Shown piece after piece: positions 47,375-56,439 of a DNA stretch of 64,000 bases. The stretch's first letter is position 1, and the number at the start of each line of letters is the position of its first letter. Where the stretch lies: NCBI RefSeq assembly GCF_035751725.1, contig NZ_CP142104.1, positions 3,224,001-3,288,000 of the forward strand, in the 5' to 3' direction. The notes under the pieces are model-generated. The model had not been told where the DNA came from, did not search any database, and was given only the letters and a program-made list of their open reading frames with translations. Both the position numbers and the translations under genes were made by a program. Origin of the DNA: Pseudomonas frederiksbergensis (GTDB taxonomy: Bacteria > Pseudomonadota > Gammaproteobacteria > Pseudomonadales > Pseudomonadaceae).

Positions 47375-48174
47375 ATCGCCTCCCGCACAGCCGACGGCTG
47401 GCTACGGCTGGTTTGCGGGACACACAGCGGGTCGCCCGAATAGGGGTCGGTGATGATGTGCGCGTCCAGGTCAAAGACTGCCTTGAGGTTTTCGCGGGTG
47501 AAGACTTCGGCGGGCGCGCCCTGGGCCAGCAAACGTCCCTCGCGCATCATCACCAGGTGATCGGCATAACGCGCGGCCTGGTTCAGATCGTGGAGCACGG
47601 CCACGACCGTCTTGCCTTGCTCGCGCAGATCCACCAGCAGTTCGAGCAAGGTGATCTGGTGCGCGATGTCGAGAAACGTCGTGGGCTCGTCCAACAGGAT
47701 TACCGGGGTGTCCTGGGCCAGGGTCATGGCAATCCAGCAGCGCTGCAATTGTCCGCCCGACAGGGTGGCCAGTGAACGATCGAGCAACGGCGCGATGCCC
47801 GCCAGGTCGATGGCGCGGTCAATGGCCTGCTGGTCCTGCTCGGACCACTGGCGCCACCAGCTCTGCCAGGGAAAACGTCCCTGCATCACCAGCTCCCGGA
47901 CACTCATGCCGGCCGGCGAGGTGGTGCGCTGGGGCAACAGCGCCATGCGTTGCGCCAGCGCCCGGCGCGAATACTGCCCCAGGGCCTTGCCGGACAGGTG
48001 CACCTCGCCAGCGCTCGGGCGCAGCATATGCGCCAGCACATTCAGTAGCGTGGTCTTGCCGCAGCCGTTGGCCCCGATCAACGCCGTGAAGCAGCCTTCG
48101 GGAATGTCCAGGCTGACACCGTTGAGAATCTGTTGCTCGCCATAGCTCAGCCGCACATTGCTGGCTTTCAGCAT
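47371..48174 (-). CDS. ABC transporter ATPase for ferric siderophore uptake (FecE/FhuC-like)
   Basis: A 267-residue ATPase. Walker A 'GANGCGKTTLLNVL', Q-loop region 'LPQRTTSPAGMSVRELVMQGRFP' (the R-x-P of siderophore ATPases), signature 'LSGGQLQRCWIAMTLAQ', Walker B 'VILLDEPTTFLDIAHQ' and switch His in 'VLHDLNQAARY'. The 'TTFLD' variant is the hallmark of the FecE/FhuC group. First gene of the import operon; the TonB receptor gene is divergent across a 291-base region with a Fur-like site. Confidence 0.94.
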   Translation of the reverse strand: MLKASNVRLSYGEQQILNGVSLDIPEGCFTALIGANGCGKTTLLNVLAHMLRPSAGEVHLSGKALGQYSRRALAQRMALLPQRTTSPAGMSVRELVMQGRFPWQSWWRQWSEQDQQAIDRAIDLAGIAPLLDRSLATLSGGQLQRCWIAMTLAQDTPVILLDEPTTFLDIAHQITLLELLVDLREQGKTVVAVLHDLNQAARYADHLVMMREGRLLAQGAPAEVFTRENLKAVFDLDAHIITDPYSGDPLCVPQTSRSQPSAVREAM

Positions 48175-48339
48175 GACCGTCCCTCCACCGCCCTAGAGGG
48201 CTTGATCGAATCGTCCATCGTACCGATCCCGCGCAATCGTTTCCCGGTGATAACGCCGCAAAACCCATCGGGGGCCCAAAAGTGGGCCACAGAATATGTC
48301 GAAACTAAAATAATTTCCCTACAAGACTGACAATATTAA

Positions 48340-48354
48340 TGCAAACCCTTATCA
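48340..48354. promoter_or_regulatory. Fur-like site between import operon and TonB receptor gene
   Basis: TGCAAACCCTTATCA agrees with TGATAATnATTATCA at 10 of 14 positions, the right half being near perfect. The 291-base region 48175-48465 separates the divergent ATPase and receptor genes and holds no other gene I can support. The site is nearer the receptor side. Confidence 0.55.
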
Positions 48355-48465
48355 TTCACAGTCAAATTATGGCCAGTAGACACTAACCTCGCTCGCGTGC
48401 CTGATCCCGCCGGACCGGGATGGCAGGCCTGCGAAGATCAATAACGACCCCCAAGGACTTCCTCG

Positions 48466-50679
48466 ATGCTCGTAAGAAAAACAACAGTTGGCACCGATAA
48501 ACGTTACGTCTCGCGTCATCCAGCGTTTCACCTGAGCACCCTGGCCCTGGCTTTGGGGAGCATCTTTTCAGCACAGGCGATCGCCGCGCAGGAAGACGCT
48601 GCCGCCAACGCCCCTCTTCAACTCGGCGAAATCAACATCAACGCCGCCGCCGTGGAAAACCCTACGGCGCCGTTGGCCGGCAAAGTCGCCCTGCGCAACG
48701 GCAGCGCCACCAAATCCAACGCAGCCATTACCGAAACGCCCCAGTCGGTGTCCGTGGTCACCGCCGACGAAATGCGCGATCGCAAGTCGGACACCCTGGC
48801 GGACGCCCTGAGCTACACCCCTGGCTTCACCAGCCAGCCAAGCAGCTTCAACCGCACCTCCGACCGGTTCCGCATGCGCGGCTTCGACGTCGAATCCGCC
48901 ACCGGCGGCTCGCTGCGCGACGGCATGCGCCTACAGTACAACTCCTACGACGGTGTCCAGGAACCCTATGGCCTGGAACGCGTGGAAGTCGTGCGCGGCG
49001 CCGCGTCGGTGCTGTACGGTCAATTGTCGCCCGGTGGCTTCGTCAACGGCGTGAGCAAACGCCCGACCGAAACCGCGCAGCATGAGCTGGGGATGCAATA
49101 CGGCAACCATGACCGCAAGCAACTGACCGCCGACTTCAGCGGCCCACTCGGCGACAGCGAGGTCCTCAGCTACCGCTTGACCATGCTCAAGCGCGACAGC
49201 GACACCCAGCAGGACTACATCAATGACGACAAGCTCTACATCGCCCCGGCCCTGACCTGGCGCCCTAATGAAGACACCTCGCTGACCCTGCTTTCGTTCT
49301 ACCAGAAGAGCGACACCCGCTTCTCCGCCCCGCTGCCCTACCAATTGGTCAAAGGCGTGGGCAACGGGCCGGTCACCATCGGCCGCCACGATTTCATCGG
49401 CGAGCCCGACTACGACGACATGAATGGCGAGATGTCCGCCATCGGTTATGAGTTCGAACACCGCTTTGATGAACACACCCGTATCAGCAACAAGCTGCGT
49501 TACTACGAAGCGGATGTGAAGTGGAAGTATCTGCAGGCGCAGACCAGCGCGGCTGCCATCAACGGAGCAGCCAATACCGGCGTCCTTCGTCGCCAGTACA
49601 GCGACCGGCGCGAGCGCTCCCGGGCGTTGGCCAGCGACACCAACATCGAGACGCGTTGGAACATCGGCGGCATCGAGAACACCTTCCTGGTGGGCGCAGA
49701 TACCTACGATGCCTCGTATGATTCGCATAACTTCCGCGCCAACACGTCCTCAATCAATATCGGCGACTACAACTACGGCCAACCGGTGGTCGTGAACAAG
49801 GATCGCAGCCGTGACCGCGGTTCGCAGATCGACACCTTCCAGACCGGCATCTACCTGCAAGACCAGATCAAGTTCGACGATCACTGGCTTCTGTTGCTGG
49901 GCGGTCGCCATGACTGGGCCGACCAGGACCAGGAAGGCTTCGCCACCGGCCAGAAGCTGAGCCAGGACGACGAATCCACCACTTGGCGCGCCGGCCTGGT
50001 GTACGAAGCGGACAACGGCCTGGCCCCGTACATCAGCTACAGCGAATCGTTCTTCCCGGTGGCGGTAGCCGACGCGCCAGGCCAGACGTTCGAGCCGACC
50101 GAAGGCAAGCAGTACGAAATCGGTATCCGCTATCAGCCTCCAGGCAGCAACACGCTGTTGAGCGCAGCGGTGTACGAGCTGACGCAGGAAAACGTCGTCA
50201 AGCGCGACCTGGCCGGCAACAATCCCCAGCAGATCGGCGAACAGCGCTCCCGAGGCCTGGAACTGGAAGCCAAGAGCGACGTCACGCCTCAACTGACGGT
50301 CATCGCGACCTACGCCTACACCGATTCGCGCATCACCAAGAGCGTAATCCAGAGCGAAGTGGGCCAGCGCAGCGAAGATACGCCTTACCACCAAGCCGCG
50401 CTGTGGGCTGACTACAACTTCGCCCTGTTCGGCGTACCACAACTGAAGGTGGGCGGCGGCGCGCGCTACAAGGGCACCACCCAGGCGTCGGGCATCGATT
50501 CACAATTGCCGGCCTACACCCTGTTCGATGCCATGGCCAGCTACCAGATCGACAAGAACTGGGACGTTTCCCTCAACGCGAACAACGTGACAAATAAAAA
50601 ATACGTCTACTGTGAAGCCGCCATCTGCCGCTACGGCGACGAGCGTGAGCTGGTGACCTCCGTCAACTTCCGCTGGTAA
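48466..50679 (+). CDS. TonB-dependent outer-membrane siderophore receptor
   Basis: A 737-residue receptor. It has a signal peptide ('LSTLALALGSIFSAQAIAAQ'), a plug domain ('ITETPQSVSVVTADEMRDR', 'RFRMRGFDVES', 'LERVEVVRGAASVLYGQLSPGG') and a 22-strand barrel ending in the required Phe-Arg-Trp. 'APLQLGEININA' is probably the TonB box region. There is no N-terminal STN signalling domain, so no FecI/FecR-type cell-surface signalling is expected. The plug resembles FoxA/FhuA-type hydroxamate or mixed siderophore receptors ('TDALSYTPGF' pattern). Its place between the ABC importer and the island suggests it takes up the ferric form of the peptide made here. Confidence 0.93.
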   Translation: MLVRKTTVGTDKRYVSRHPAFHLSTLALALGSIFSAQAIAAQEDAAANAPLQLGEININAAAVENPTAPLAGKVALRNGSATKSNAAITETPQSVSVVTADEMRDRKSDTLADALSYTPGFTSQPSSFNRTSDRFRMRGFDVESATGGSLRDGMRLQYNSYDGVQEPYGLERVEVVRGAASVLYGQLSPGGFVNGVSKRPTETAQHELGMQYGNHDRKQLTADFSGPLGDSEVLSYRLTMLKRDSDTQQDYINDDKLYIAPALTWRPNEDTSLTLLSFYQKSDTRFSAPLPYQLVKGVGNGPVTIGRHDFIGEPDYDDMNGEMSAIGYEFEHRFDEHTRISNKLRYYEADVKWKYLQAQTSAAAINGAANTGVLRRQYSDRRERSRALASDTNIETRWNIGGIENTFLVGADTYDASYDSHNFRANTSSINIGDYNYGQPVVVNKDRSRDRGSQIDTFQTGIYLQDQIKFDDHWLLLLGGRHDWADQDQEGFATGQKLSQDDESTTWRAGLVYEADNGLAPYISYSESFFPVAVADAPGQTFEPTEGKQYEIGIRYQPPGSNTLLSAAVYELTQENVVKRDLAGNNPQQIGEQRSRGLELEAKSDVTPQLTVIATYAYTDSRITKSVIQSEVGQRSEDTPYHQAALWADYNFALFGVPQLKVGGGARYKGTTQASGIDSQLPAYTLFDAMASYQIDKNWDVSLNANNVTNKKYVYCEAAICRYGDERELVTSVNFRW

Positions 50680-50688
50680 CCCGCCTGG

Positions 50689-50718
50689 CTCGGTCGGCGC
50701 CGACAAGCGTCGACCGAG
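50689..50718 (+). terminator. Possible terminator hairpin after the receptor gene
   Basis: CTCGGTCGGCG (50689-50699) pairs with CGTCGACCGAG (50708-50718), 11 bp with one G-U pair and an eight-base loop, ten bases after the receptor stop. Only a weak T-rich stretch (TCATTTC) follows. Confidence 0.5.
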
Positions 50719-50797
50719 TCATTTCACGCCCTGCCAACGCTTCTGGCGCCCCGCTCGAAACCCCTCATCACCCATCCTCCTGAATCCTCTTTTGACC

Positions 50798-50826
50798 TTG
50801 ACGCATCAGATGACGACCGTCATATT
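50798..50826 (+). promoter_or_regulatory. Promoter of the MFS gene with embedded inverted repeat
   Basis: TTGACG (50798-50803) and CATATT (50821-50826) are 17 bases apart, a plausible sigma-70 promoter. Between and overlapping the -10 lies ATGACG-AC-CGTCAT (50810-50823), six-base arms placed where a repressor would block transcription. Confidence 0.45.
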
Positions 50827-50871
50827 ACGATCATCATAAGCCAGCCAAAAACCGGCCAAGAGGGTTGTTTC

Positions 50872-52086
50872 ATGGAAACCGGAAATGCATCAGTGATTGA
50901 AGCTGCGCAGCCACAGGCATCGAGCCCCGCCCTGACCGGCCGAGTCGTGGCGCTGCTCGCAGGCCTCGCGGCCATCGGCATGCTCTCCACCAATATCATC
51001 CTTTCGGCGTTCCCGGTCATCGGCGATGAGCTCGGCGTGACCGCCCGCGAACTGGGCCTGACGTTCTCCAGTTATTTCGTCACCTTCGCCCTGGGCCAGT
51101 TGGTGGTGGGGCCGTTGGCTGATCGTTATGGACGCCAGAAACTGGTGCTGGGCGGACTCTCGGTGTTCATCGTCGGCACCGTCATCGCAGGGCTCGCCAC
51201 CACGCTCGATGTCATGATCGCCGGACGCATCGTCCAGGCATTGGGCGTGTGCGCGGCCTCGGTGCTGTCGCGCGCCATCGCACGGGATCTGTTCGAAGGC
51301 GAGACATTGGCCCGCGCCCTGTCGTTGACGATGGTCGCCACCGCCGCCGCGCCAGGTTTCTCACCCTTGGCGGGCAGCGTGCTGTCCGTCACGCTTGGAT
51401 GGCGCGCCATCTTCATCCTGGTGGGATTGGCCGCCGTTGTGCTGGCGTTCTTCTATGTCCGCGATCTTGGAGAAACGCATCCCGCCGATCGCCGCGCGCC
51501 GCACTCCACCGGCAGCGTCGTGCGCGCCTACGCCAGGCTGGCGGTGGACAAGCGCTTTATTTTCCCCGCCCTGTCGATGAGCCTGTTGCTCAGCGGCCTG
51601 TTCGCCTCTTTCGCCGCCGCCCCGGCCATCCTCATGAAAGGCATCGGCCTGACGTCGGTGCAGGCCGGCCTGTATTTCGCATCCACGGTGTTCGTCGTGT
51701 TCGCCGCCGGCATGGCCGCACCGCGCCTGGCCCACCGCTTCGGCCCACGGCACGTTGCCCTGCTGGGGATCGCCTGCGCCATGGTTGGCGGGGGGCTGCT
51801 CATCGTCGGGCCGGCCTATCCAGGCCTCGGCTGGTATGCCGTTTCGATGGTGACATTCCTCTGGGGCATGGGGCTGGCGAACCCGTTGGGTACGGCGATC
51901 ACCATGGGGCCTTTCGGCAGGGAGGCCGGGATGGCCTCGGCGCTGCTGGGTTTTCTCTCGATGGGTGCCGCAGCCTTGACGACCTGGTTAGCCTCGGTCT
52001 TGAGCTTTTCCCCCATCCTGACCGTGGGCGCGATCCAGGCGTTGACCTGCCTGGTCGCGCTGGTGCTGTTCTTCCTGCGCCGCTGA
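50872..52086 (+). CDS. MFS drug/metabolite exporter, Bcr/CflA family
   Basis: A 404-residue major facilitator with about twelve helices. Motif A is present after helix 2 ('GPLADRYGRQKLVLGG') and motif C-like 'APGFSPLAGSVLS' in helix 5, both typical of the Bcr/CflA drug-H+ antiporter group. Substrates in this family include drugs, dipeptides and some siderophores. It lies directly behind the receptor gene but has its own 190-base upstream region, and ends seven bases from the convergent ketoacyl synthase gene. A role in secretion of the siderophore or of a precursor is possible; a general drug exporter is equally plausible. Confidence 0.85.
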   Translation: METGNASVIEAAQPQASSPALTGRVVALLAGLAAIGMLSTNIILSAFPVIGDELGVTARELGLTFSSYFVTFALGQLVVGPLADRYGRQKLVLGGLSVFIVGTVIAGLATTLDVMIAGRIVQALGVCAASVLSRAIARDLFEGETLARALSLTMVATAAAPGFSPLAGSVLSVTLGWRAIFILVGLAAVVLAFFYVRDLGETHPADRRAPHSTGSVVRAYARLAVDKRFIFPALSMSLLLSGLFASFAAAPAILMKGIGLTSVQAGLYFASTVFVVFAAGMAAPRLAHRFGPRHVALLGIACAMVGGGLLIVGPAYPGLGWYAVSMVTFLWGMGLANPLGTAITMGPFGREAGMASALLGFLSMGAAALTTWLASVLSFSPILTVGAIQALTCLVALVLFFLRR

Positions 52087-52093
52087 TCCGCCG

Positions 52094-53380
52094 TCAGTCT
52101 TGCCAACGACGGAACAACACGCTGGCGTTGACGCCACCAAAACCGAACCCATTCGACAACGCATGGGTGATCGGCATCTGCCGCGCCTTCAGGCCGACCA
52201 GATCGAGCCCGTTGCCAGCCTCATCGGGATGATTGAGGTTCAGCGTCGGCGGCACGACCTGATCGCGCAGCGCCAGGACCGTAAAGATCGCTTCGATGCC
52301 GCCCGCCGCCCCCAGCAGGTGCCCGGTGGCGGATTTGGTGGAGGTGATCGCCACGCCGGAATCCGTACCGAATACCGCGCGAATCGCCGCCAACTCACCG
52401 GCATCGCCCACCTGGGTGGATGTCGCATGGGCGTTGATGTGTTGCACCTCGGCGGGGTTGATGCCCGCCTGGCGCAGAGCCTGCTCCATGGCACGGCGGG
52501 CGCCATTGCCGTCTTCCGGCCCTGCAGTCAGGTGATAGGCATCGGCGCTGGTGCCATATCCCACAAGCTCTGCCAACGGCTTGGCGCCGCGGGCCAGGGC
52601 GTGCTCCAGCGACTCGATCACCAGCAATCCGGCGCCTTCGGCCATGACGAAGCCGTCGCGACCCTGGTCGAACGGCCGCGAGGCCTCCTGTGGACGCTCG
52701 GCGAATCCCGTGGACAGCGCCCGCGCCGCGGCGAAACAACCCAGGGTCACGCGGTCGATCGCCGCCTCGGTCCCACCGCAGAGGGCAATGTCCGCCTCGC
52801 CACTCCTGATCAGCCGAGCCGCATCGCCAATGGCCTGTACGCCGGCGGCGCACGCGGTGACAGGCGCACCGAGCGGTCCCTTGAAACCATGCCGGATCGA
52901 GACCTGCCCGGCCGCCATGTTGGCCAGGAAAGCCGGCGCGGTAAACGGCGACAATCGACGCGGGCCGCGTGCATCGGTGGTGCGCACCGCATCGGCAATC
53001 GTGGCAAAACCACCCACGCCCGAGGAGATGATCGTCGCGGTCCGCTCCTGATCGACGGCTTCGACAGGATGCCAGCCAGCCTGCTCGAGCGCTTCGTGGG
53101 CCGCCACCAGGGCGAACTCGATGAAGCGGTCCATCTTCTTGCGATCCTTGGGCGCGATAAGGCGCTCCGGGTCGTAACCGGCGATGCCATCCTCCTCCAG
53201 GGTCGGCACCTGCCCGCCCACGGCAACCCCAGTGCCGTCGGTCACGTCGGCGGACAGGTTGCGAATGCCGGAGTGCCCGGCCAACAAGCGCTTCCAGACC
53301 TCTTCCACCGCGCACCCCAACGGTCCTACCATGCCAACGCCGGTGACGACGATTCGTTTTTGACCTTCGCGATTTTTCAT
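52094..53380 (-). CDS. Beta-ketoacyl-[ACP] synthase II-like (FabF paralogue)
   Basis: A 428-residue thiolase-fold condensing enzyme. The Cys-His-His triad is present: 'PVTACAAGVQAIGDA', 'NAHATSTQVGD' and 'KSATGHLLGAAGG', with a closing 'NGFGFGGVNASVLF'. It is full length and FabF-like, so it should condense malonyl-ACP with acyl-ACP. It is not in the usual acpP-fabF setting. Its ATG overlaps the stop of the RND pump gene (53377-53380), making it the third gene of an efflux operon. That context suggests a supplementary enzyme for membrane lipid change or for tolerance of a FabF inhibitor, induced together with the pump (inference). A link to acyl supply for the nearby siderophore is possible but not indicated by operon structure. 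Confidence 0.9.
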   Translation of the reverse strand: MKNREGQKRIVVTGVGMVGPLGCAVEEVWKRLLAGHSGIRNLSADVTDGTGVAVGGQVPTLEEDGIAGYDPERLIAPKDRKKMDRFIEFALVAAHEALEQAGWHPVEAVDQERTATIISSGVGGFATIADAVRTTDARGPRRLSPFTAPAFLANMAAGQVSIRHGFKGPLGAPVTACAAGVQAIGDAARLIRSGEADIALCGGTEAAIDRVTLGCFAAARALSTGFAERPQEASRPFDQGRDGFVMAEGAGLLVIESLEHALARGAKPLAELVGYGTSADAYHLTAGPEDGNGARRAMEQALRQAGINPAEVQHINAHATSTQVGDAGELAAIRAVFGTDSGVAITSTKSATGHLLGAAGGIEAIFTVLALRDQVVPPTLNLNHPDEAGNGLDLVGLKARQMPITHALSNGFGFGGVNASVLFRRWQD

Positions 53381-56300
53381 GAAGCCCTCTTCGTATCAGG
53401 ACGGATCTTGAACCAGATGGAATACATCGCCGGCAGGAACACCAGCGTCATGATGGTGCCGACGAACGTGCCGCCGATCAGCGTGTAGGCCAGCGTGCCC
53501 CAGAACACCGAGTGCGTCAGGGGAATGAATGCCAGGATCGCCGCCAGCGCCGTGAGCAGCACCGGGCGGGCCCGTTGCACCGTGGCTTCGATCACTGCGT
53601 GGAACGGGTCGAGACCTTCGTTGGCGTTGTGATGGATTTGCCCGATCAGGATCAGCGTATTGCGCATCAGGATCCCAGACAGCGCGATCAGGCCGACCAG
53701 CGCGTTGATGCCGAATGGCTGGTTGAAGATCAGCAGCGTCGGCACTACTCCGATCAGGCCCAGCGGTGCCGTCAAGAACACCATGATCATCGCCGAGATC
53801 GAACGGACTTGAAGGATGATGATCAGCAACGTCATGGCGACCATGATTGGCACCAGCGGCACGATGGCCTTGCCGGCCTTGCCCGATTCCTCGATGGCGC
53901 CGGCCTGCTCGATCCGGTAGCCGGCGGGCAGCGTGTCGATGACCGGTTGCAACTGCTTGATGATCGCGGTCGAAACGTCCGGTGGTTGCAAGCCTTCCGC
54001 GATGTCGCCGCGCACGGTCATGGTCGGCGTGCGATCACGACGCCGCAGGATCGGATCTTCCATGCGCACATCGACTTCGCCCACCTGGGACAGTGGTATA
54101 CGCTGGCCCGTCGCGCCGACCAGGGTGAAGCCTTCGATCCTGGCCGGATCCAGACGGATGTCCCCGGCAGCGCGGCCCACCACCTGCACCGAACGGATGT
54201 CCTCGCGGACCGCCGTGATCGGCACACCGCTGAGCAGGAATTGCAGCTGCTGGGCGACCGCGTTGGACGTCAGCCCCACGGCCTGCAAGCGGTCCTGGTC
54301 GAGGTTGAAGTGCAGGGTCGGCACCAGCGGCCCCCAATCGATGTTGACGGTCCGCATCAGCGGGCTCGCCTGCATGATGCCCTGGACCTGACTGGCGATC
54401 TCGCGCAGTTTCGCCGCATCAGGCCCCATCACCCGATAAGCCACGGGGAACGGTGAATACGGGCCAAACACCAGTTGCGTCACCCGCACCCGCGCCTCTG
54501 GGGCGAGCCCTTCGGCGAGCGCTTCGCGAAGGCGGAACTTGAGGGCTTCGCGCGCTTGCTGGCTGTCCGTCAGCACGACAATTTTCGCAAAAGACGGATC
54601 GGGCAGCTCCGGCGCCATTGCCAGGTAGAAACGCGGCGCGCCTTGGCCGATGTAGGCGGTGACGATCCGCGCCTCCTCTTGCTGTTGCAGCCAGGCTTCG
54701 ACCTTGGCGGTGGTGGCGCTGGTCTGCTCGATGGAGGTGCCGTACGGCATCTGCACTTCCACCAGCACCTCGGGCCGGTCCGAGGTCGGGAAAAACTGTT
54801 TCTTGACCAGGCTCATGCCAAGGATCGCCACCACGAATGTCGCGATCACTGTACCGGCCACCCACCATTTGCGCGCAATGACCTGCGTCAGCACCTGGCG
54901 GAAGCGGTTGTAATGGCGGGTGTTGTAGATGGCTGCGTGGCCGCCTTCGACCTGCTTGATATCGGGCAACAGTTTCACGCCCAGGTACGGTGTGAAGGCC
55001 ACCGCGACCACCCAGGAAGCGATCAGGGCGATGCCGACGATCCAGAACATGTTGCTGGTGTACTCGCCAGCGGTCGATTGCGCGAAACCGTTTGGCATGA
55101 AGCCGATGGCGGTCACCAGCGTACCGGAGAGCATCGGCGCGGCCGTGTGGCTCCAGGCATACGCGGAGGCTTTGATGCGGTCGTAGCCCTCCTCCATTTT
55201 CACGACCATCATTTCGATGGCGATGATCGCGTCGTCTACCAGCAACCCGAGCGCGAGGATCAGCGAACCGAGGGTGATGCGGTCGAAATTCTTGCCGGTG
55301 GCGGCCATGACCACGAACACCACGGCCAACGTCAATGGCACGGCCGCCGCGACAACGACGCCGACGCGCCAACCCATGCTGAGGAAACAGACAACCATCA
55401 CCACCAGCAGCGCGACGAAGAACTTGACCATGAACTCACCGACCGCCGAGTCGATGTTCACCGATTGATCGGTGACTTTGGTCAGCGTCATGCCAAGGGG
55501 CATGTCCTGGTTGATCTTGCTAATCTGCGCGTCCAGCGCCTTGCCCAGGTCCAGGCCGTTCCAGCCCTCGCGCATGATGACGCCCAGCAACAGTGCCTCT
55601 TCACCGCCGTTGCGCACCCTGAACGTGGCCGGATCTTCGTAGCCGCGCTCGACGGTCGCCACGTCCGATAATTTCAACGAACGCCCCTGCACGACCACCG
55701 GCGTGTCACGAATCTTCTGCAGTTTGTCGAAGGCGCCATCCAGGCGCAGGAACACCTGTGGCCCTACGGTTTCGATGGAGCCGGCGGGCGTGAGCATGTT
55801 CTGGCTGTTGAGGGCGGCAAAAATATCCTGGGGCAACACGCCCAGGGTCGCCAAGCGCTCATGGGAAAACGAGACGAAGATCCGTTCGGCCTGCTCGCCG
55901 ATGATATTGACCTTCTTCACGCCCGGCACATGCAGCAGTTGCTGGCGCAGCGCCTCGGCATCGCGGACTAACAGTCGTTGCGGCTCGCCCTTGGCTTTCA
56001 GGGCGAACAAGGCAAAGGTCACATCGGAGAACTCATCGTTGACCATCGGCCCGATAACCCCGGCCGGTAGCTTGGTCGCCTCGTCAGCGAGTTTCTTGCG
56101 TGCCTGGTAGAACTCTTCCTGCACTTGCGACGGCGGCGTGCGATCGACCAGCGACACCATCGTGAACGCAAGGCCGGGACGGGTATAGGTTTCGGTGCGG
56201 TCGTACCACTTCAGCTCCTGCAGGCGTTTTTCCAGCGGTTCGGCGACTTGATCCTGCATTTCCTGGGCTGTCGCGCCTGGCCAGGCCGTGATGACTGTCA

Positions 56301-56439
56301 GTTGCTTGACCGTGAACGGCGGATCTTCCGCGCGGCCCAGTTGGAAAAACGCCAGGACGCCCGCCACGGCGATCAGCAACAGCAGGAATACCGTGATGGA
56401 ACGCTCGCGGACGGCGAGCGCCGAAAGGTTGAAGCTCAT
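53377..56439 (-). CDS. RND efflux pump, inner-membrane permease
   Basis: A 1020-residue AcrB/MexB-superfamily transporter with two repeats of six helices and large periplasmic loops. The proton-relay Asp pair is visible in 'LILALGLLVDDAIIAIEMM' and helix 10 carries 'LVGLIALSGILMRNTLILI'. The N-terminus 'SALAVRERSITVFLLLLIAVAGVLAFFQLGRAEDPPF' is of the smaller MdtB/'acriflavine resistance' branch rather than MexB/MexD itself. It works with the fusion lipoprotein encoded just upstream (four-base overlap) and probably the divergent outer-membrane channel. Its substrates are unknown. Confidence 0.93.
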   Translation of the reverse strand: MSFNLSALAVRERSITVFLLLLIAVAGVLAFFQLGRAEDPPFTVKQLTVITAWPGATAQEMQDQVAEPLEKRLQELKWYDRTETYTRPGLAFTMVSLVDRTPPSQVQEEFYQARKKLADEATKLPAGVIGPMVNDEFSDVTFALFALKAKGEPQRLLVRDAEALRQQLLHVPGVKKVNIIGEQAERIFVSFSHERLATLGVLPQDIFAALNSQNMLTPAGSIETVGPQVFLRLDGAFDKLQKIRDTPVVVQGRSLKLSDVATVERGYEDPATFRVRNGGEEALLLGVIMREGWNGLDLGKALDAQISKINQDMPLGMTLTKVTDQSVNIDSAVGEFMVKFFVALLVVMVVCFLSMGWRVGVVVAAAVPLTLAVVFVVMAATGKNFDRITLGSLILALGLLVDDAIIAIEMMVVKMEEGYDRIKASAYAWSHTAAPMLSGTLVTAIGFMPNGFAQSTAGEYTSNMFWIVGIALIASWVVAVAFTPYLGVKLLPDIKQVEGGHAAIYNTRHYNRFRQVLTQVIARKWWVAGTVIATFVVAILGMSLVKKQFFPTSDRPEVLVEVQMPYGTSIEQTSATTAKVEAWLQQQEEARIVTAYIGQGAPRFYLAMAPELPDPSFAKIVVLTDSQQAREALKFRLREALAEGLAPEARVRVTQLVFGPYSPFPVAYRVMGPDAAKLREIASQVQGIMQASPLMRTVNIDWGPLVPTLHFNLDQDRLQAVGLTSNAVAQQLQFLLSGVPITAVREDIRSVQVVGRAAGDIRLDPARIEGFTLVGATGQRIPLSQVGEVDVRMEDPILRRRDRTPTMTVRGDIAEGLQPPDVSTAIIKQLQPVIDTLPAGYRIEQAGAIEESGKAGKAIVPLVPIMVAMTLLIIILQVRSISAMIMVFLTAPLGLIGVVPTLLIFNQPFGINALVGLIALSGILMRNTLILIGQIHHNANEGLDPFHAVIEATVQRARPVLLTALAAILAFIPLTHSVFWGTLAYTLIGGTFVGTIMTLVFLPAMYSIWFKIRPDTKRAS

